Shown: positions 1 to 12,129 of the stretch, one piece after another | Numbering within the stretch: position 1 is the stretch's first letter | Layout of the letters: each line of letters opens with the position of its first letter | Assembly: GCF_022539315.1 (NCBI RefSeq) | Contig: NC_066316.1 | Span: 99,628,179 to 99,692,178 of the forward strand | DNA from: Serinus canaria | Lineage: Eukaryota > Chordata > Aves > Passeriformes > Fringillidae | Reading direction: 5' to 3' | DNA length: 64,000 nt | The notes under the pieces: model-generated | What the model saw: the letters and a program-made list of their open reading frames with translations, nothing else | Database searches by the model: none | Told to the model about the DNA's origin: nothing | Program-made: the position numbers and the translations under genes

Positions 1-1270
1 TTCTAATTAACAGGGAACTTGTAAAAGAATTTATGTGTCCTGCTGGAAAATGAAAGGACACCTGTTTGTCAGCACAAAGTACACTGTACAACAGTCTAAA
101 TCTGTGCTTTTATCTCTCCATTAGATGCAGTTATGGTTGTACACCCAATATATCTCCTCCGAGATATCAGTACTTCCTGACAAAGTACTGCAGCACTGCA
201 GCTTACTGTGCCATGTAGGAGAGAAAATAGCTGATGTCTAATCTGCTGATACAGAAATACAAATAGCTTCTCACATTATACCACTGCTAATATGTGATCA
301 GAGATTTCTAAACTTAGATTGTTATAAATAGGAAGTCATAAGGAGAGCCTAATAGAGCTATGTAGTACAAGCAAGCTTGTAAGACAGAGCAGGCAGTCTC
401 ATGCAATGGACTTGTGAAAGGTAGGAGATAGTAATAGAGTTACTAGTCTCAAATACTGTACTTCATATAGAAGTAAAATATCATGACATCAGGGGAGATA
501 TTTCTGAAATTAGACACTCTTCAGAAAGATTAAAGTTACAGGTATAAACTAATTAAAAAAGTACTAGAATCATGATTAACAATCACATCAGCTTTTCAAA
601 TAAAGAAACTGAGTTTGGCTTTCATCTTTTAAGTACTGAAGAAGGGGAAAGGGAAACAAATAGCAAATAGCAAATTGGGTAGCTTCTGCAATAGACATAT
701 TGTCTATTAGTGGCCTTTCCCCATCTCCAACTTTTCTTACACTTCTTGTTCCTTAGCTCCTTTTCCCCCTGCCTCCATCACCACTAAGTGCCTGTTAATT
801 TCTGCCTTCCTGTCTACCTGGCATTGCTTCCTTTCTCCTTCTCAGGACATTCTCTTTTCTAACATTCAGTATGCTTATCCTTGATCTAGCATTTACTTCA
901 CGATTTAAAAGAGAGAGAGATACAGTGAGGTGAAAAAGAGTACTGAGATAGACTAAAAGGGTTTTGATTGGTTGGTTAATTTTGCTGTTGCTTTATCTTC
1001 TCCTTCGCTGTTCTTTCCCAGAGGCCACAGTCAGCATGGGCTTTAGGGCCATAGACAGGAAAGAGCCAAGAGGAGGCTAGGAATGGATCCTTGTAAATGG
1101 TCTCAGGTACTGGACAAGAGAGAAAACAGAGAAACTGAAGAGAGGATTATTAAACAAGGTACAGCTCTGTCCTGGAAGTGCTGAAATCCTGTTCTACTAA
1201 AATTCCTTACTTTGCTGTTAAGCAAAGTATTAGCTTCCTCAGTGCAATTTAATCAGATACAAAGCAACAA
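1..1270. other. Unique AT-rich non-coding DNA
   Basis: I see no gene, RNA or recognisable repeat here. Open frames are short and stop-rich in all six frames. There is a short pyrimidine-rich patch around 720-860 and a short GA run near 910-920, neither long enough to call. It is the left flank of the CR1 fragment that follows. Confidence 0.6.
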
Positions 1271-2011
1271 AGCAAGTGCTGGATCCTGCACCTGGATCAA
1301 GGCAACGCAGGATGTATGGACAGACTGGGGAATGAGGTGCTGGGAAGCAGGGCCTCAGAAAGGGAACTGGGAGTTTTGGTCAGTGACAAGTTGACCAAGC
1401 GGTGCCCTGGCAGCCAGGACAGACACTCGTGTCCTGGGGGCATCAGGGACAGCATCACCAGCTGGGCAAGGGAGGGGATTGTCCCTCTCTGCTCTGCACT
1501 GGGGCAGCCTCACCTCCAGTGCTGGGGGCAGTTTTAGGTGCTACAACATGACAAAGATGTCAAACTAATAGAAAATGTTAAAAAGACAGAAATGAGTATG
1601 GTGAAGGGTCTAGAGGGGAAGATATTTGGTGAGCAGTTGAGATCACTTGGACTGTTCAGCCTGAGTGAGACTGAGGGAAGACCTCATCTCAGCCTACAGC
1701 TTCCTCAGGAGGGGAAGCGGAGCAGAAGGCACTGACATCTTCTCTCCAGTGACCAGGGATAAGCCTCAAGGGATGTCCTGAAGTTCTGTAAGAGAAGTTT
1801 TAGATTTGATATTAGGAAAAAATTCTTCACCCAGATGCTGGGCACTGGAACAGCTCCCCAGGGAAGTGGTCACAGCACAAAGCCTGACAGAGCTCAAGAA
1901 GCATTTTAACAATGCTCTCAGGCACAAAGTGACATTACGAAGGCTGTCTTATGCAGAGCCAAGCATTGGACTTCTACAACCCTTTGGGCCCCTTCCAACT
2001 CAGGATATTCT
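1271..2011 (+). mobile_element. CR1 LINE retrotransposon, 5'-truncated and degraded
   Basis: This is a dead copy of the 3' part of CR1, the main non-LTR retrotransposon of birds, which moves by target-primed reverse transcription and usually inserts as a 5'-truncated piece. Seen in order: a cognate of the 'gtgctggatcctgcacctgg' block near 1275, a 'ggaggggattgtccctctct' block near 1470, a 'ctgttcagcctgagtgagac' block near 1652, 'ttaggaaaaaattcttcacc' near 1812, 'gggaagtggtcacagcac' near 1860, and the diagnostic end 'ccttccaactcaggatattc' near 1990-2010. The usual terminal octamer repeats are missing and the sequence runs into A-rich DNA. The region would encode the C-terminal end of the reverse transcriptase ORF plus a short 3' UTR, but open frames of only 60-75 codons remain, in different frames, so it cannot make protein. 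Divergence points to an old insertion. The orientation is clear; the left edge is approximate. Confidence 0.9.
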
Positions 2012-3259
2012 AAAAACAAAGGGAAAAATCTGATGCTATAATCCTATAGGAAGAGCAAACATTATCTTCAAGATGTTGTGTAGGACAAATTAAATGAAAG
2101 AAAAGCTCTGATCAATGTCTTGTTCACACAAGATCTGATGATACCTGTGGAATCACAATATTTATTTTACATCAACTATCGAATACTTCTTTCCATTAAA
2201 GTAACTTCCATAATAATAATTATATGTGAATATATGTTATTTAGTTACAATAACCTTGCACTTGAGTCTCTTAATTAAATTTCCTAAACTTAAAATCTTG
2301 CAGCTCTAATGAATGTTATTTATCTATCTGAGAATACAAGTTATGTAATGAAGCAGACCTCTTGAAGCAGAAATAATTAAGTTTGAAGAAAAGTGTAAAT
2401 TCAAAATTGTTTTTTGGCATGGTCAGAAACAGTTATCAGAACTTCCTTCCCATAAGCAAATATTGGTCTAATCTTCCACCACAACGGGAGGAATTTTTTC
2501 TGCTGGTTGTGTTGAAGAAAATGGGCAGAACACCATGTTTTTATTCTGTACTTGGGCTTCAAGGAAATTCAGAGGATACTAGGTTTTCTCCAAAAGAACT
2601 CCATCTTCTATCATCATTGTCACAAGTGTTAGCATATATATTTTGAGGGAAAAACTAGAGAGGATGTGAGCACACTCTAGCCTTCTCTCTTCGAACAAAA
2701 GTGTCATCAAAGAAATCCAGGCTCAGTGAAAAAACATGAATCAGATTCACCAGGTCCTGAAAGTTCATTGATCCTATGGGTTATTCACACAACTGCAAAA
2801 TTAGGCAGTTCAGTCTTTATTTCAGCAGTCAGATGAAAATGTGAATTATTACAGTCTGAAATGTTCTATGATTTTTTATTTTTTGACAAATCCTTTCTGA
2901 TCACTGCAAAACCAGACTTGCAACACAGCCAGGCTGTAAACTGTGGGAACCACAGGTGTCCTTGAGGACAACATGAGTTTTTGAAGAAAAGGGTAGGACT
3001 AAAACTTATAAGGTCTTTTTAGAACACAAAAACATATTCTCCGTAGGTAATGTACAAAGTATCCTATAACATACAGGAAAAATTATCTGCAGCCTGTTTT
3101 CACCACAGAAATAAAAGGAATGCCAACATCACTAATGAAAAACACTTATAGAACTGTAAGTTGCCTGGAAACAGATAAATGTGTTTAAACTTTCATACTT
3201 TCCTGATGAATCTACACAGAATATTGGGAGAAAGTAGAAGTAGCTTCCATATAAGCTTA
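2012..3259. other. Unique AT-rich non-coding DNA between CR1 and LTR
   Basis: AT-rich sequence with TAATAATAATTATA-like patches around 2210-2230. The longest open frame (about 87 codons, 2383-2646) resembles no family I know and has no supporting context. No RNA gene or named repeat is visible. Confidence 0.55.
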
Positions 3260-4381
3260 TGAATTGCATTTACATGACAAGGTTTTGGTAAGCCAGGGGC
3301 AGCGCTGCAGGAGGAGCTGTCTTGAAAAGAGTGCAAGAGTCAGCCCCACGTCAGACAGAGCTACTTCTGGATCTATTTCTAGCTAGTTCTGGTGGATCTC
3401 CAAAATAGATCCACCACTGGGCAAAGCTGAGCCCTTCAGCAATGCTGGCAGCACCTCTCTGGTAACATACTGAAGACACAGTAAAAATGCTGAGAGGGAC
3501 AGAGGAGTGAGAAAATATGTGAGAGAAGCAACCCTGCAAAGCTCAAGGTCAGTGCAGAAGGAGGGTGAGGAGGTGCTCCAGGGGTTGGAGAGGAGATTCC
3601 CATGCAGCCTGTGGCAATGTTGTCTGCAAGGCAAGCTGCCCCATGGAGGTCCACAGGGCAGCAGATGCAGACCCTGCAGTTCATCAAGGGCTACATGCCA
3701 CAGCACTGGATATTTCCTGAAGGAAGCTGTGGCTCAAGGAGATTCCATGGTGGAACACCCTCCAGGCAGGAGCTGCAGCCTGTGGGCAGGACCAGGTCTC
3801 TGCAGCACCTCTGACCCTGTGGGTGACCCATGCTGGAGAAGTTTGTTCCTGAAGGGCTAAATCCTGAGGGAAGGGACTCACACTAGAACAATTCCTGAAG
3901 AATTGCAGCCCTTGGGAAGGACCCACATCAGAGCAGTTCATGAAGGACTGTCTCCTGTGAGAGGGTCTCCACGCTGGAGTAGGGAAACAGCATGAGAAGG
4001 AAGGACTGACAAAGACAAATTGTTACAAACTCCACAATCTGACATGCACATTGTCCTGTGGCACTTGGGGAAGGGAAGAAAGAGATAGAAGAGACAGGAA
4101 GAGATAAGAAAAAAAGGAATGGGCTTGAGCCTGGAAAGAAAGGGGATGTGCAGGAAGGTGGCTTTAGTTTTGATTTTGTTAATCATCAGTTCAGTCTATT
4201 TCTAATTGGAAATTAGTTAAATTAATCTTCCCTGAGTCAAGTCTGTTTTCCCATAACAGTAATTGGTGAATGATTGCCCTGCCCTTATCTCAACTTATGA
4301 CCTCTACTCATCTTATTTTCTCCCACTTTCTTGCTGAGGAGGGGGAGTGGGGAAGCAGGCAGCCAAGGTTAACCCACCACA
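3260..4381 (+). mobile_element. Old solo-LTR-like endogenous retrovirus remnant (ERVL-like)
   Basis: The stretch reads end to end like a long avian ERV LTR. It opens with TGAATTGCATTTACATGAC followed by 'aaggttttggtaagcc' and closes with 'aaggttaacccaccaca', so it has TG...CA ends. Internal landmarks in family order are 'gtcagacagagc' near 3350, 'ggtaacatactgaag' near 3460 (where the family has a TATA-like box), a series of 'ttcctgaagga' modules between about 3710 and 3950, and 'aagtctgttttcccataacagtaattggtgaatgat' split around 4238-4275 in the U5-like part. The poly(A) signal expected near 4200 is eroded. The flanking 5-mers (gctta before, gtgta after) agree at only three of five positions, so a target-site duplication is not proven. 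There is no second LTR, gag, pol or env, which fits a solo LTR left by recombination. Open frames of 70-117 codons inside are spurious. I recall this LTR type from songbird class III (ERVL-like) elements; the family name and orientation are tentative. Confidence 0.82.
3836..3975 (+). repeat. Tandem ~46-bp modules inside the LTR
   Basis: Three successive diverged units each carry a 'ttcctgaag'-type core, at 3846-3854, 3892-3900 and 3937-3945 (the last reads ttcatgaag), followed by a purine-rich 'gggaaggac' type segment. Spacing between cores is 46 and 45 bases. An earlier related core lies at about 3714. This is an internal minisatellite-like array within the retroviral LTR and probably accounts for its unusual length. 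Confidence 0.6.
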
Positions 4382-6765
4382 GTGTATTTTTAGCTGGATA
4401 AAGAACAATAAGAATGACAGAACAAAATGAAATAATTGGTTATATTTACAGCAAAAGTATTTTTCATTCTCCATCTCATTTCAAAGTTTGTTTATAAAGA
4501 TAATATAAAATAATATCAAGCATTGCAATCATAGTTATTTGGTAAGAATCACAAAACTTTTTTTAAGAACATAAGTACAGTATTTTTTATTTAAAGCATT
4601 CAGTCCACATTTGAATAACAACCTAACAGAATACCCTGTAAACCACAGGATTCTTTTGTGACTATTACAGTTGTGTAATAACTTATAGATCAAATTATAG
4701 AGCACAGCAACTAAAAAATTTCAGCCAATACTGACAGTTCTTAGAGTCCCTATTACTTAAATAGGGAGAACAACTGCTAGGCCTCTGGTTTGTACATTAC
4801 AGCTTTTCTGCTATGTTAACAAACTTAGCAGTAAAAAGTGACACTTTATATTTTATAGATGCCATATTTGATCACCTTTAAAAATCGTTATGTCTTTCAT
4901 AAAAAGAGGTTACATAAATCAACTTGATCCTTTGAATGTTTACTGAATGCTCTAAGCTTCATTGAAACCCACACATGTAGGTTAAGATGGGACCTCACCA
5001 GTCTAGCTGGGCCACTGACAAGTTCATCCAATCCTGTATGACCCCTCAGACATGCTTTTTTATAATTACTGGAGAGATATCCCAGCCACCCAGGTACTTT
5101 CTTTCACTTATTCTGTGGGCAGAGGAAAGGGAGGAAAAGACACAAAGAGCCCAGGGATGAAAGTGAAAAGATCAGCAGAAGTGTACCTGTCATTGAGGAA
5201 CACAAAAATTGTGTGCAGGGAAGAGGGAGCAGGAGATGTGAGGCACCTACCTTTAGAAAGAGGAATTAAGTTATAAAAACAAGGCCTTAGTGTTAATGGT
5301 TTAGGATCTTGTATCAGCTCTGCTTAGATATCAGTGATGCATCCTTGCAGTAAAAACAGTGCCAGAACTGGGGTGGAAATGAAAGGATAATGGACAGAGC
5401 AGTTTCTGCAGATTGCAGAAATTAAAGTTAAGGTATTATTTTTAGATTCTTGATTTAGATGAGTGTTTCAAAGGCAAATATGAATTCAAGATATTGTATT
5501 TCCAGTTCAGTTCATTTTTTTCTGATGTTCATGGAAACTTTCTATCATTTCAAATAAAAATATTTCAGATGCTTCAGGACAATGTCTGCTTGAGAGTTAC
5601 CTAGGTTTTTTATAAAGACATTTGATATCTTCAATGAATGCTCATAATTCAGAAGAGGCAATCTGGAAGGCAAAGTGCTGCTGCTCTGTACCTCTCCTGC
5701 ATGTGCATCCTGCTCCTTTTATGCAACTTTCAGACACTTTCTGACCTTTCAATAAGATCTATATATTTAGAGAGAGTACAGCTCCATGGTGAATTTCATT
5801 ATGCAAATGTGAAAGGGAGGAAATTGCTCTTAGCAATTTTCTAATGATATATTTAAGTTTTAGAAATTTTCATTCATAATTCAAGAGTACAAATATGTCA
5901 GACCACCTGATGTTAAATCAACTATGCACATATAATAGCAGTTGTGATATTCCACAGAACCCGCAATAAAATGAGGACCTATATATAGACCCTATTTGGC
6001 CTGGCAGGATATAGACCTAAAGGCCATGTGATCAGGTGCTGTATTCCTCCAAGACAAATGGAAAAGTGGATCAGATTGCTGCACAGCCTCCCCTATGGAG
6101 CTGGATAAAAGATCATGCACTTGATTCTTTTAGGGAAGGCTGAGAAAGGCACACTGCTCCTGGCATTCCCTTGAGTCAGGGATGGAAAAGCGTTGGCAGG
6201 CATTTGAGAAGAACTCCAAACCTGAGCTGACAATGCTGAAAGGTCAGCTGACATAATGCTGACAATGAAGAAACTGCAGTAATTTCTCTTCTTTCCCGTT
6301 TCCCCACCATTTTTACCATACACTTATCCAAGGGTGTGAATTTTCAGGAAAAGCTTAACATTGCAAAGTGGGCGGAAGATAAAGGCTCTTAACATATAAC
6401 AGTATATTAAACTCCAGTCTGGGGTGCATCAGTCTGGGAGGGTACTACTGAATTTAAAGGTCAATTTATGCCTAATGGAGGTCAGTAAACTGTTAGGAGT
6501 GTACTTGCCCCTGGGCAACAAATGGGCTTTGCAAACAAAACTGATAGGAAAATAGAGAAACTTTGAAAACCCTGAGGAGATTTTGGCATTTCAACGGTCC
6601 TGAAATTTAGCAGGTATTTCCCTCTGGGCTCTGAGGCTTCATTTTGTCCCCAGGTTGTCTTGGCATGAATCACCAATTCAAGATTGGCGCATATTATTTC
6701 CTCCTCCTGGTGTGGGAGCCATTTGTACAGCTGCTGCTTTGGGAAACATTCAATAATCCTTTTCA

Positions 6766-6800
6766 TGGTTATGACTTTTCATTCTGAAAAGTCATAACCA
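6766..6800. repeat. Perfect inverted repeat, 16-bp arms, 3-base loop
   Basis: The left arm TGGTTATGACTTTTCA (6766-6781) and right arm TGAAAAGTCATAACCA (6785-6800) are perfect reverse complements separated by ttc. It would form a very stable cruciform or RNA hairpin. No flanking T-run or retroelement edge explains it. At 35 bases it is too short for a normal pre-miRNA. Confidence 0.9.
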
Positions 6801-9800
6801 CTCTGGAAGCCAGGAAATCCTTCTAGGACATGCGCTGCCTCTTTGCTTTGGCTTCCATACGTTTGGTATGCACGTGAAAAGCACAGAAAAAGCTTTGTAG
6901 CGAGTTTGTCATGTTCTATGAGTGAGAAATCATGGAAATAACAAGTTGCAGTTTAATGCCTTTTAATTCCCAAAGCAGAGCACTAACAGGACAGATGCAT
7001 TCAAAAGAAAGAAAGCAGACGAATCTGGAATTGAAGCAGGGCCTAACATATGGGAGCAGATAAACCTGTCTATAGAAAATAAGGACACATGGAATTTTGC
7101 CAGTAGGCAGCTGAAACTGGCTCTGCTCACAGCCTTGAAATGTATACTCTGTCTCCTCTCCAAGCCTTTCTTTTTGTCTGATTGCTCCTGCTTCCAGTCC
7201 AGAAGACTCATCAGATTCCAAGCAACTATTCTATTGGGGTTGTTGTGCCCACCTAGTAAGGGGATGATCTGTAAACCTTGTGAGAACTGTACTTTAACTT
7301 GGCAGGAGATCACAGCCCAAATAGAGCTCAGTTGAAAACTCTGAAGTCAGTAGAAAAGCATGAAGCCCAGGTCTGAAATGCATTTAGAAGTCCCGTGCCT
7401 GAATGTGGCTCCAGTGGTATACTTGGTCAAGGAAACACATTGTGACTTCAGCCAGGCTCAAGCTGAAGCATGCTGTAGGGATCATGGGTAAATGAAAAGC
7501 CAAATTTCTGAGTGAGTGTTTTTCCAAGCCAAACTAAGCCGCTGAACTTTCTGGGGTTTTCTTGGCACTTATATTGCTTTTGGGAATTTGAATGGTGCCT
7601 GTCCGAGGATAATTGACTCCCTCTGTATGCTATTGTGATTCTCAAAAAAAGCAGCATTTTTCTCAATCTTTCCAGGCACAGTCATGTTCTTAATAGCAAC
7701 TGGACAGAACAGGAAATGGAATGGGGTGTTCTACAAGATCCAGATTAATGTCAGTGAAAAGAAACCCACACTCCTGGATCACCTCAACAGGTGATGGCCC
7801 AGTTATGTTAATAATTCATCATAGGATATAATTCTCCTTGTTTACAAATGGTACTTCCATTTCCATTTATTTAAGTGGTTTAGCCACAGCAGGAAAGAGG
7901 AGATTTAAATCTCTGGTTTCTGCTATGCATGTTTTAAGAAAAAAAATTAGCTGTACTGTACAAGGCAAAAGAACTCCAAGCTGCAGAAGCTGACTACGCT
8001 GAAAATAAAAGCAGAAGTGGCATCACAGCCGGGAGTTGTTATGAACATAAGTCACTCTTTATTTTTAAACTTCATGCTTTATAAGGCATGACATGATTCA
8101 ACTTGTTGATGAAGTGGAAATTTTCACTTGGTTTAATTTTGCCAGTTCAGTAAGTTTGCTACCGTTGATGCACTTTTGAAAGGAAAAGCCAAACCATCTC
8201 AAGGTAGTTTTCCAACTATTATTCCAACAAATGTATTTGATTGTTTTGAGCTTGAAAATGGTGCTGATACTCAGGCAAATCAACTAATTTTTTCTTAGTA
8301 TCAAGAAGTTAATGAAAAATTTTATTACTTTTAAGAATCTAAAGCTAATATTTGTTTCACTGAATGAGCCTATTCATATTTATCTTCTGTCTGAGCAGAT
8401 CATGTGTTCAGATCTTTTGGCATCCTATAGGATGAAGGTGCAATCACCTTACCAGTAATTCACACCATTTAAATTCAGATAATAAAATTCTGAAAAAAAT
8501 TCTTATTAACAATTTTACTGTTGTTTTTGGAGATACAAATGTTCCAAATATTTTTTATTTTACTGAATTTGAAACAGAACTTCACCACAAGCACACAGCA
8601 TTTAATATTAGACTGTTAGAATGCCCAAAGCGTGCTTGGCTTTTCTGGCTTTCTTTTTCTTGCAAAAGAAAATGAAGTGAAAACAAGAAAATTAAAACTC
8701 CAGTATCTGCACAAGATAAGGAATTTCTTGTGTCCTTAAGGGCATCCAGACCAAACACCATTATTATTACTATTATGGCATTGCAACAAATTGAGTGCTG
8801 GTTAATTGTCTCTTTTCTAACTGATTTTTTTCTGGCTGGGAGCATGAGGGAGGTGAGAAGAGAATTACTTAAAGTTCATAACATCCCCATGACAAAAGAA
8901 CACTTAAAAAGCAACAGCTGCTTAGAGAAGTGAAAACATTGGATCTTCAGAGGCCATTCAAGCAGAGTAGGTTTTTCTTTGATGAGCTTGTCACCTTGAC
9001 TAGCAACGAGTGTAAAGACATCACATGCAGTTGTTGAGAAATGCTAAGAAAACATTAAAAGAGAAGGAGTGTATAAGCACCAAATCTTAATAATGGCTGT
9101 TATTGCAACCCTCAGTCCTATGGACATTCCAAAAAGTTTTTATCTATTATACTATATGATAAGCATTCAGTTATTGTCTAAAAGAAGGGGGGAAAAAACC
9201 CACCACCAAGAAGGAAATACACATTTATAAATAAGGTATCCTACAAAATGCATTTGTATTTATATCTAAAAGATAAGGCATAGGATGCTGGAGATAAGGG
9301 TCTCCTTAACTGCATTGATTGTGGGTGAGAAGCAGGAAATCAGCTTTAGGATAAAGACAGGTAAATGAGCGAATGAAAGACAGAAGTGAACCAAAGCCCC
9401 TGCAAGGAAGTACAAACCTCAGCAGATGCTGGTCAAAGGCAATGGTGGCAGGAAGAGCCAAGGCTGGGCTGCCTCTTTCCCAGGCCAGCATCAGGCTGAG
9501 CCCTGAGGAATTCACTCTGCCAGGCAGGGCCATTCAAGGAACACTGAAGCCCAGCTTTTGTACTCCTAATACAACAGATCACATTTCTTTCTGTCCAGCT
9601 GAAGCACAGAATTGCCTTTTAGGTTTCAGCCACTCTTTCTTAACTAGTGTTATGTCTTGTGAAAGAAAAGTACCTTTTTTTCCCCCTTCATCTTTTCCAG
9701 AAATTCTTCTGGGACAACATATCCAGTGCAATGTCCCTCCCTAGGTTTGTCTCTAATAAATAAAGCAGGGAGTATAGCCACCACAGAGTTTGTGTTCCAT

Positions 9801-9993
9801 ACTGTGCCTTATAGGCAAATTAATAGGCTGCCAGATTTGGGGTGTCAGCTCACAGATGCATGATACTTAAGAAAACAAGCAGAAGAATGCATCAGGGCTA
9901 TGGGAAAACACCAAAAATACCAATCTGCTAAAATATGAGTCTCAGATTCAGGGACTAGTTATTTTATTTAAAAGAGAAACTCTCAAGGCCCAC

Positions 9994-10031
9994 CAAAGAT
10001 ACCAGAATACCCATCATGATGGGTATCTTTG
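9994..10031. repeat. 20-bp perfect palindrome with overlapping alternative hairpin
   Basis: ATACCCATCATGATGGGTAT (10007-10026) is its own reverse complement. In addition CAAAGATACC (9994-10003) pairs with GGTATCTTTG (10022-10031), so two mutually exclusive foldings share the right arm. The core ATCATGAT is AT-rich. It could be a dimeric protein site or simply an unstable inverted repeat; no neighbouring gene argues for either. Confidence 0.85.
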
Positions 10032-10412
10032 CTGATGCATTGGCTAAGAGGGTCATAGCTATTTGCCCTCCATGCTATGTCTCAGTGTGCTTAAGCACTC
10101 AGATTACTGAGTATGCAGATAATGCTGCAAAGCCATGTTACTGAGCACTTTGCCCAGGACAGGCACCCTGCCTTGTGAAGTCAGCACAGGTGCCATGAGC
10201 AGGGGACTGGAGGCTCTGACTGCCATGTACCTGTATCTCCTGGACTCCAGCCTGCACAGACAGAACAGAGGCATGGCCAAGAAAAAGGGAGATGGTTTTC
10301 TGCTGAGAGACAAGGGTGGGAGGACAGAGGGAGGATCACATTTGTGTGTCAGTGCATCAGATGACAAAGTTTCTGTAAAAGCTGATAAAGTTATAAAAAA
10401 ACTCCAGCAGAT

Positions 10413-10490
10413 TGGGAGGGACTGCTGGAGGTCATCCAGTCCAACCTCCTGCTCAGAGCAGAACTACCTTCAAAGCTAGTCCAAGCTGCT
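10413..10490 (-). mobile_element. Short CR1 fragment, reverse orientation
   Basis: The segment 'gggagggactgctggaggtcatccagtccaacctcctgctcagagcag', split across about 10415-10462, with 'ttcaaagctagtccaagctgct' following it, matches the complement of the last ~80 bases of a CR1 subfamily. The element's 3' end therefore points left. It is a very short 5'-truncated copy with no coding potential. Confidence 0.8.
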
Positions 10491-12129
10491 TAATACACTG
10501 ATAACAGAGCCAGAGAGACTGCCTAGCCTTTATGCTACAAAATAATAGAAATAGCAGGCAACACTAACACATATTCAGCTAAAATCCAGAATTGAATCTT
10601 AGGTTCTTGTATATTCTTTACTATTCAAAACTGGCTTGCAAAGTAAGAGCATTTCTCACTGTGACACACAGCTTATCATCTCTAGCTTCATCCTCTGTTT
10701 CTACCTGAAGTGTAGGTTGAAATGAAGAAAGGAGAACACTGGGAGCTGGACACCTGAGCTCAGGCACTGTTCACTGGTGGTCTGCTGCAACTAGAAGCAA
10801 GCAAGCCATGGCCAGAACAAAACCCCTCAATTTGGAAAGCATCACTGTGTAATTTTTCCCAGTTCCTCCCCAGCCCAGTATTTTAAAACTTTTTCCTACC
10901 TGCAATTTGTTAGTTTATACTTCAGACACACCACAGTAAGACACACAGTGTGATGGGGGAATGCAGAGGTCTGGCAATGTAAAAGAGGAAGCAGTTTCAT
11001 TAACACAAACTGTATCCTCTTCCCTGATTTTTCCCTCCCTGAAAATGCTTGATCTTATTTATGTGACAATTTGCTCCTGCTTTTCTGAATACCAGAAAAA
11101 AGTACTGGTAATCAAAATTTAAATAGTATAGTTAATTACTCAGAATGAGTAATGAACATTCAGTGCTAGTGAAAATCATAAAGGACTGGGTTGAAATTTC
11201 GTGCTTCCAGCAAAGGTGTGGCATGAACAACACTATACTGGGAGTGACTCTGTGACTCAGATGTACAGATCTTTCCTCAATTCCTCCTTGCTTCTGGCAC
11301 ATACTATTTTACTCCTGAGCTACTTCAGTTGTAAAATATGACCCACCCTGCAATGGCTCATCTACTGTTTATATAACCCTTCACTGTGCCTGTGTTTTCC
11401 AGATATGTTACAAAGGCAGAGGACAGGAAAGCAAAAGCAAGGACTTAATTTACTTCCTTCTGTCTAGAACAATAGCCAGGTAGTTACCTAGTTGGCATAT
11501 ACCCAGTTGGGCATATATTTTTCAGACAAGGCTAAAAATGATACTTAAATTAAGTAAGGGTTGTGGAGAATAAATCATATTTAACAAGGCAGACAGAAAA
11601 AAAAGCTCAATGACTCTGAACTTCAGAGTACAGACAAATGAATACAGGAGAACCATGTTCACAAAAAGTGAGAAAATATAAAGGTGTTTGAAAAAAAATT
11701 ATGTTATTGAGATTAGAAAGTCCAAAAATATTGGGAATTTTCAGTGCTTTAAAGACAAAATATAAGGTTTACTTACAAAATGAAAATGACACTTAATAGG
11801 GATCTCATAAAAAATGCAAGGCTTTCAACCATACTATAAATAAAAGTCTATCTTGAACTATTTCACCTGATTTTCAAATTCAAGATTCTATCTGAAAAAC
11901 AGGAATAGGAAAGTCTAAAGAGACCGTTTTCTGTGTAATATTCAATTGAACCTTTTCCTCACCCCACATCCACTTCTCCCACTGCAAATTAATTTGACAG
12001 GTTCCTGGCAAGGCTTCACCAACTTTGCGTTTCTCTGGAATTAGCAGAAATGCTAATTTGGGCAGTTTGCTGCTAGTGCAAGTTTCTTAGCCTGGCTGAA
12101 GCTCCAAGGCTATTTGAGATAATATCAAA
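10491..12129. other. Unique non-coding DNA
   Basis: AT-rich sequence with no recognisable gene or repeat. Open frames are short, with no frame above 60 codons reported across most of the stretch. Confidence 0.6.

Larger units (their letters stand above)
4382..10412. other. Unique AT-rich non-coding DNA
   Basis: About six kilobases without a supportable gene. Many six-frame frames of 60-116 codons are present, but they overlap on opposite strands, lack conserved domains and have no consistent codon signature. The stretch holds a 16-bp hairpin (6766-6800) and a 20-bp palindrome (10007-10026), listed separately, and nothing else I can name. Whether it is intergenic or intronic cannot be told from this window. 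Confidence 0.55.

Noticed and set aside
3507..3860. 117-codon open frame
   Set aside because: It lies entirely inside the old LTR, whose sequence is non-coding.
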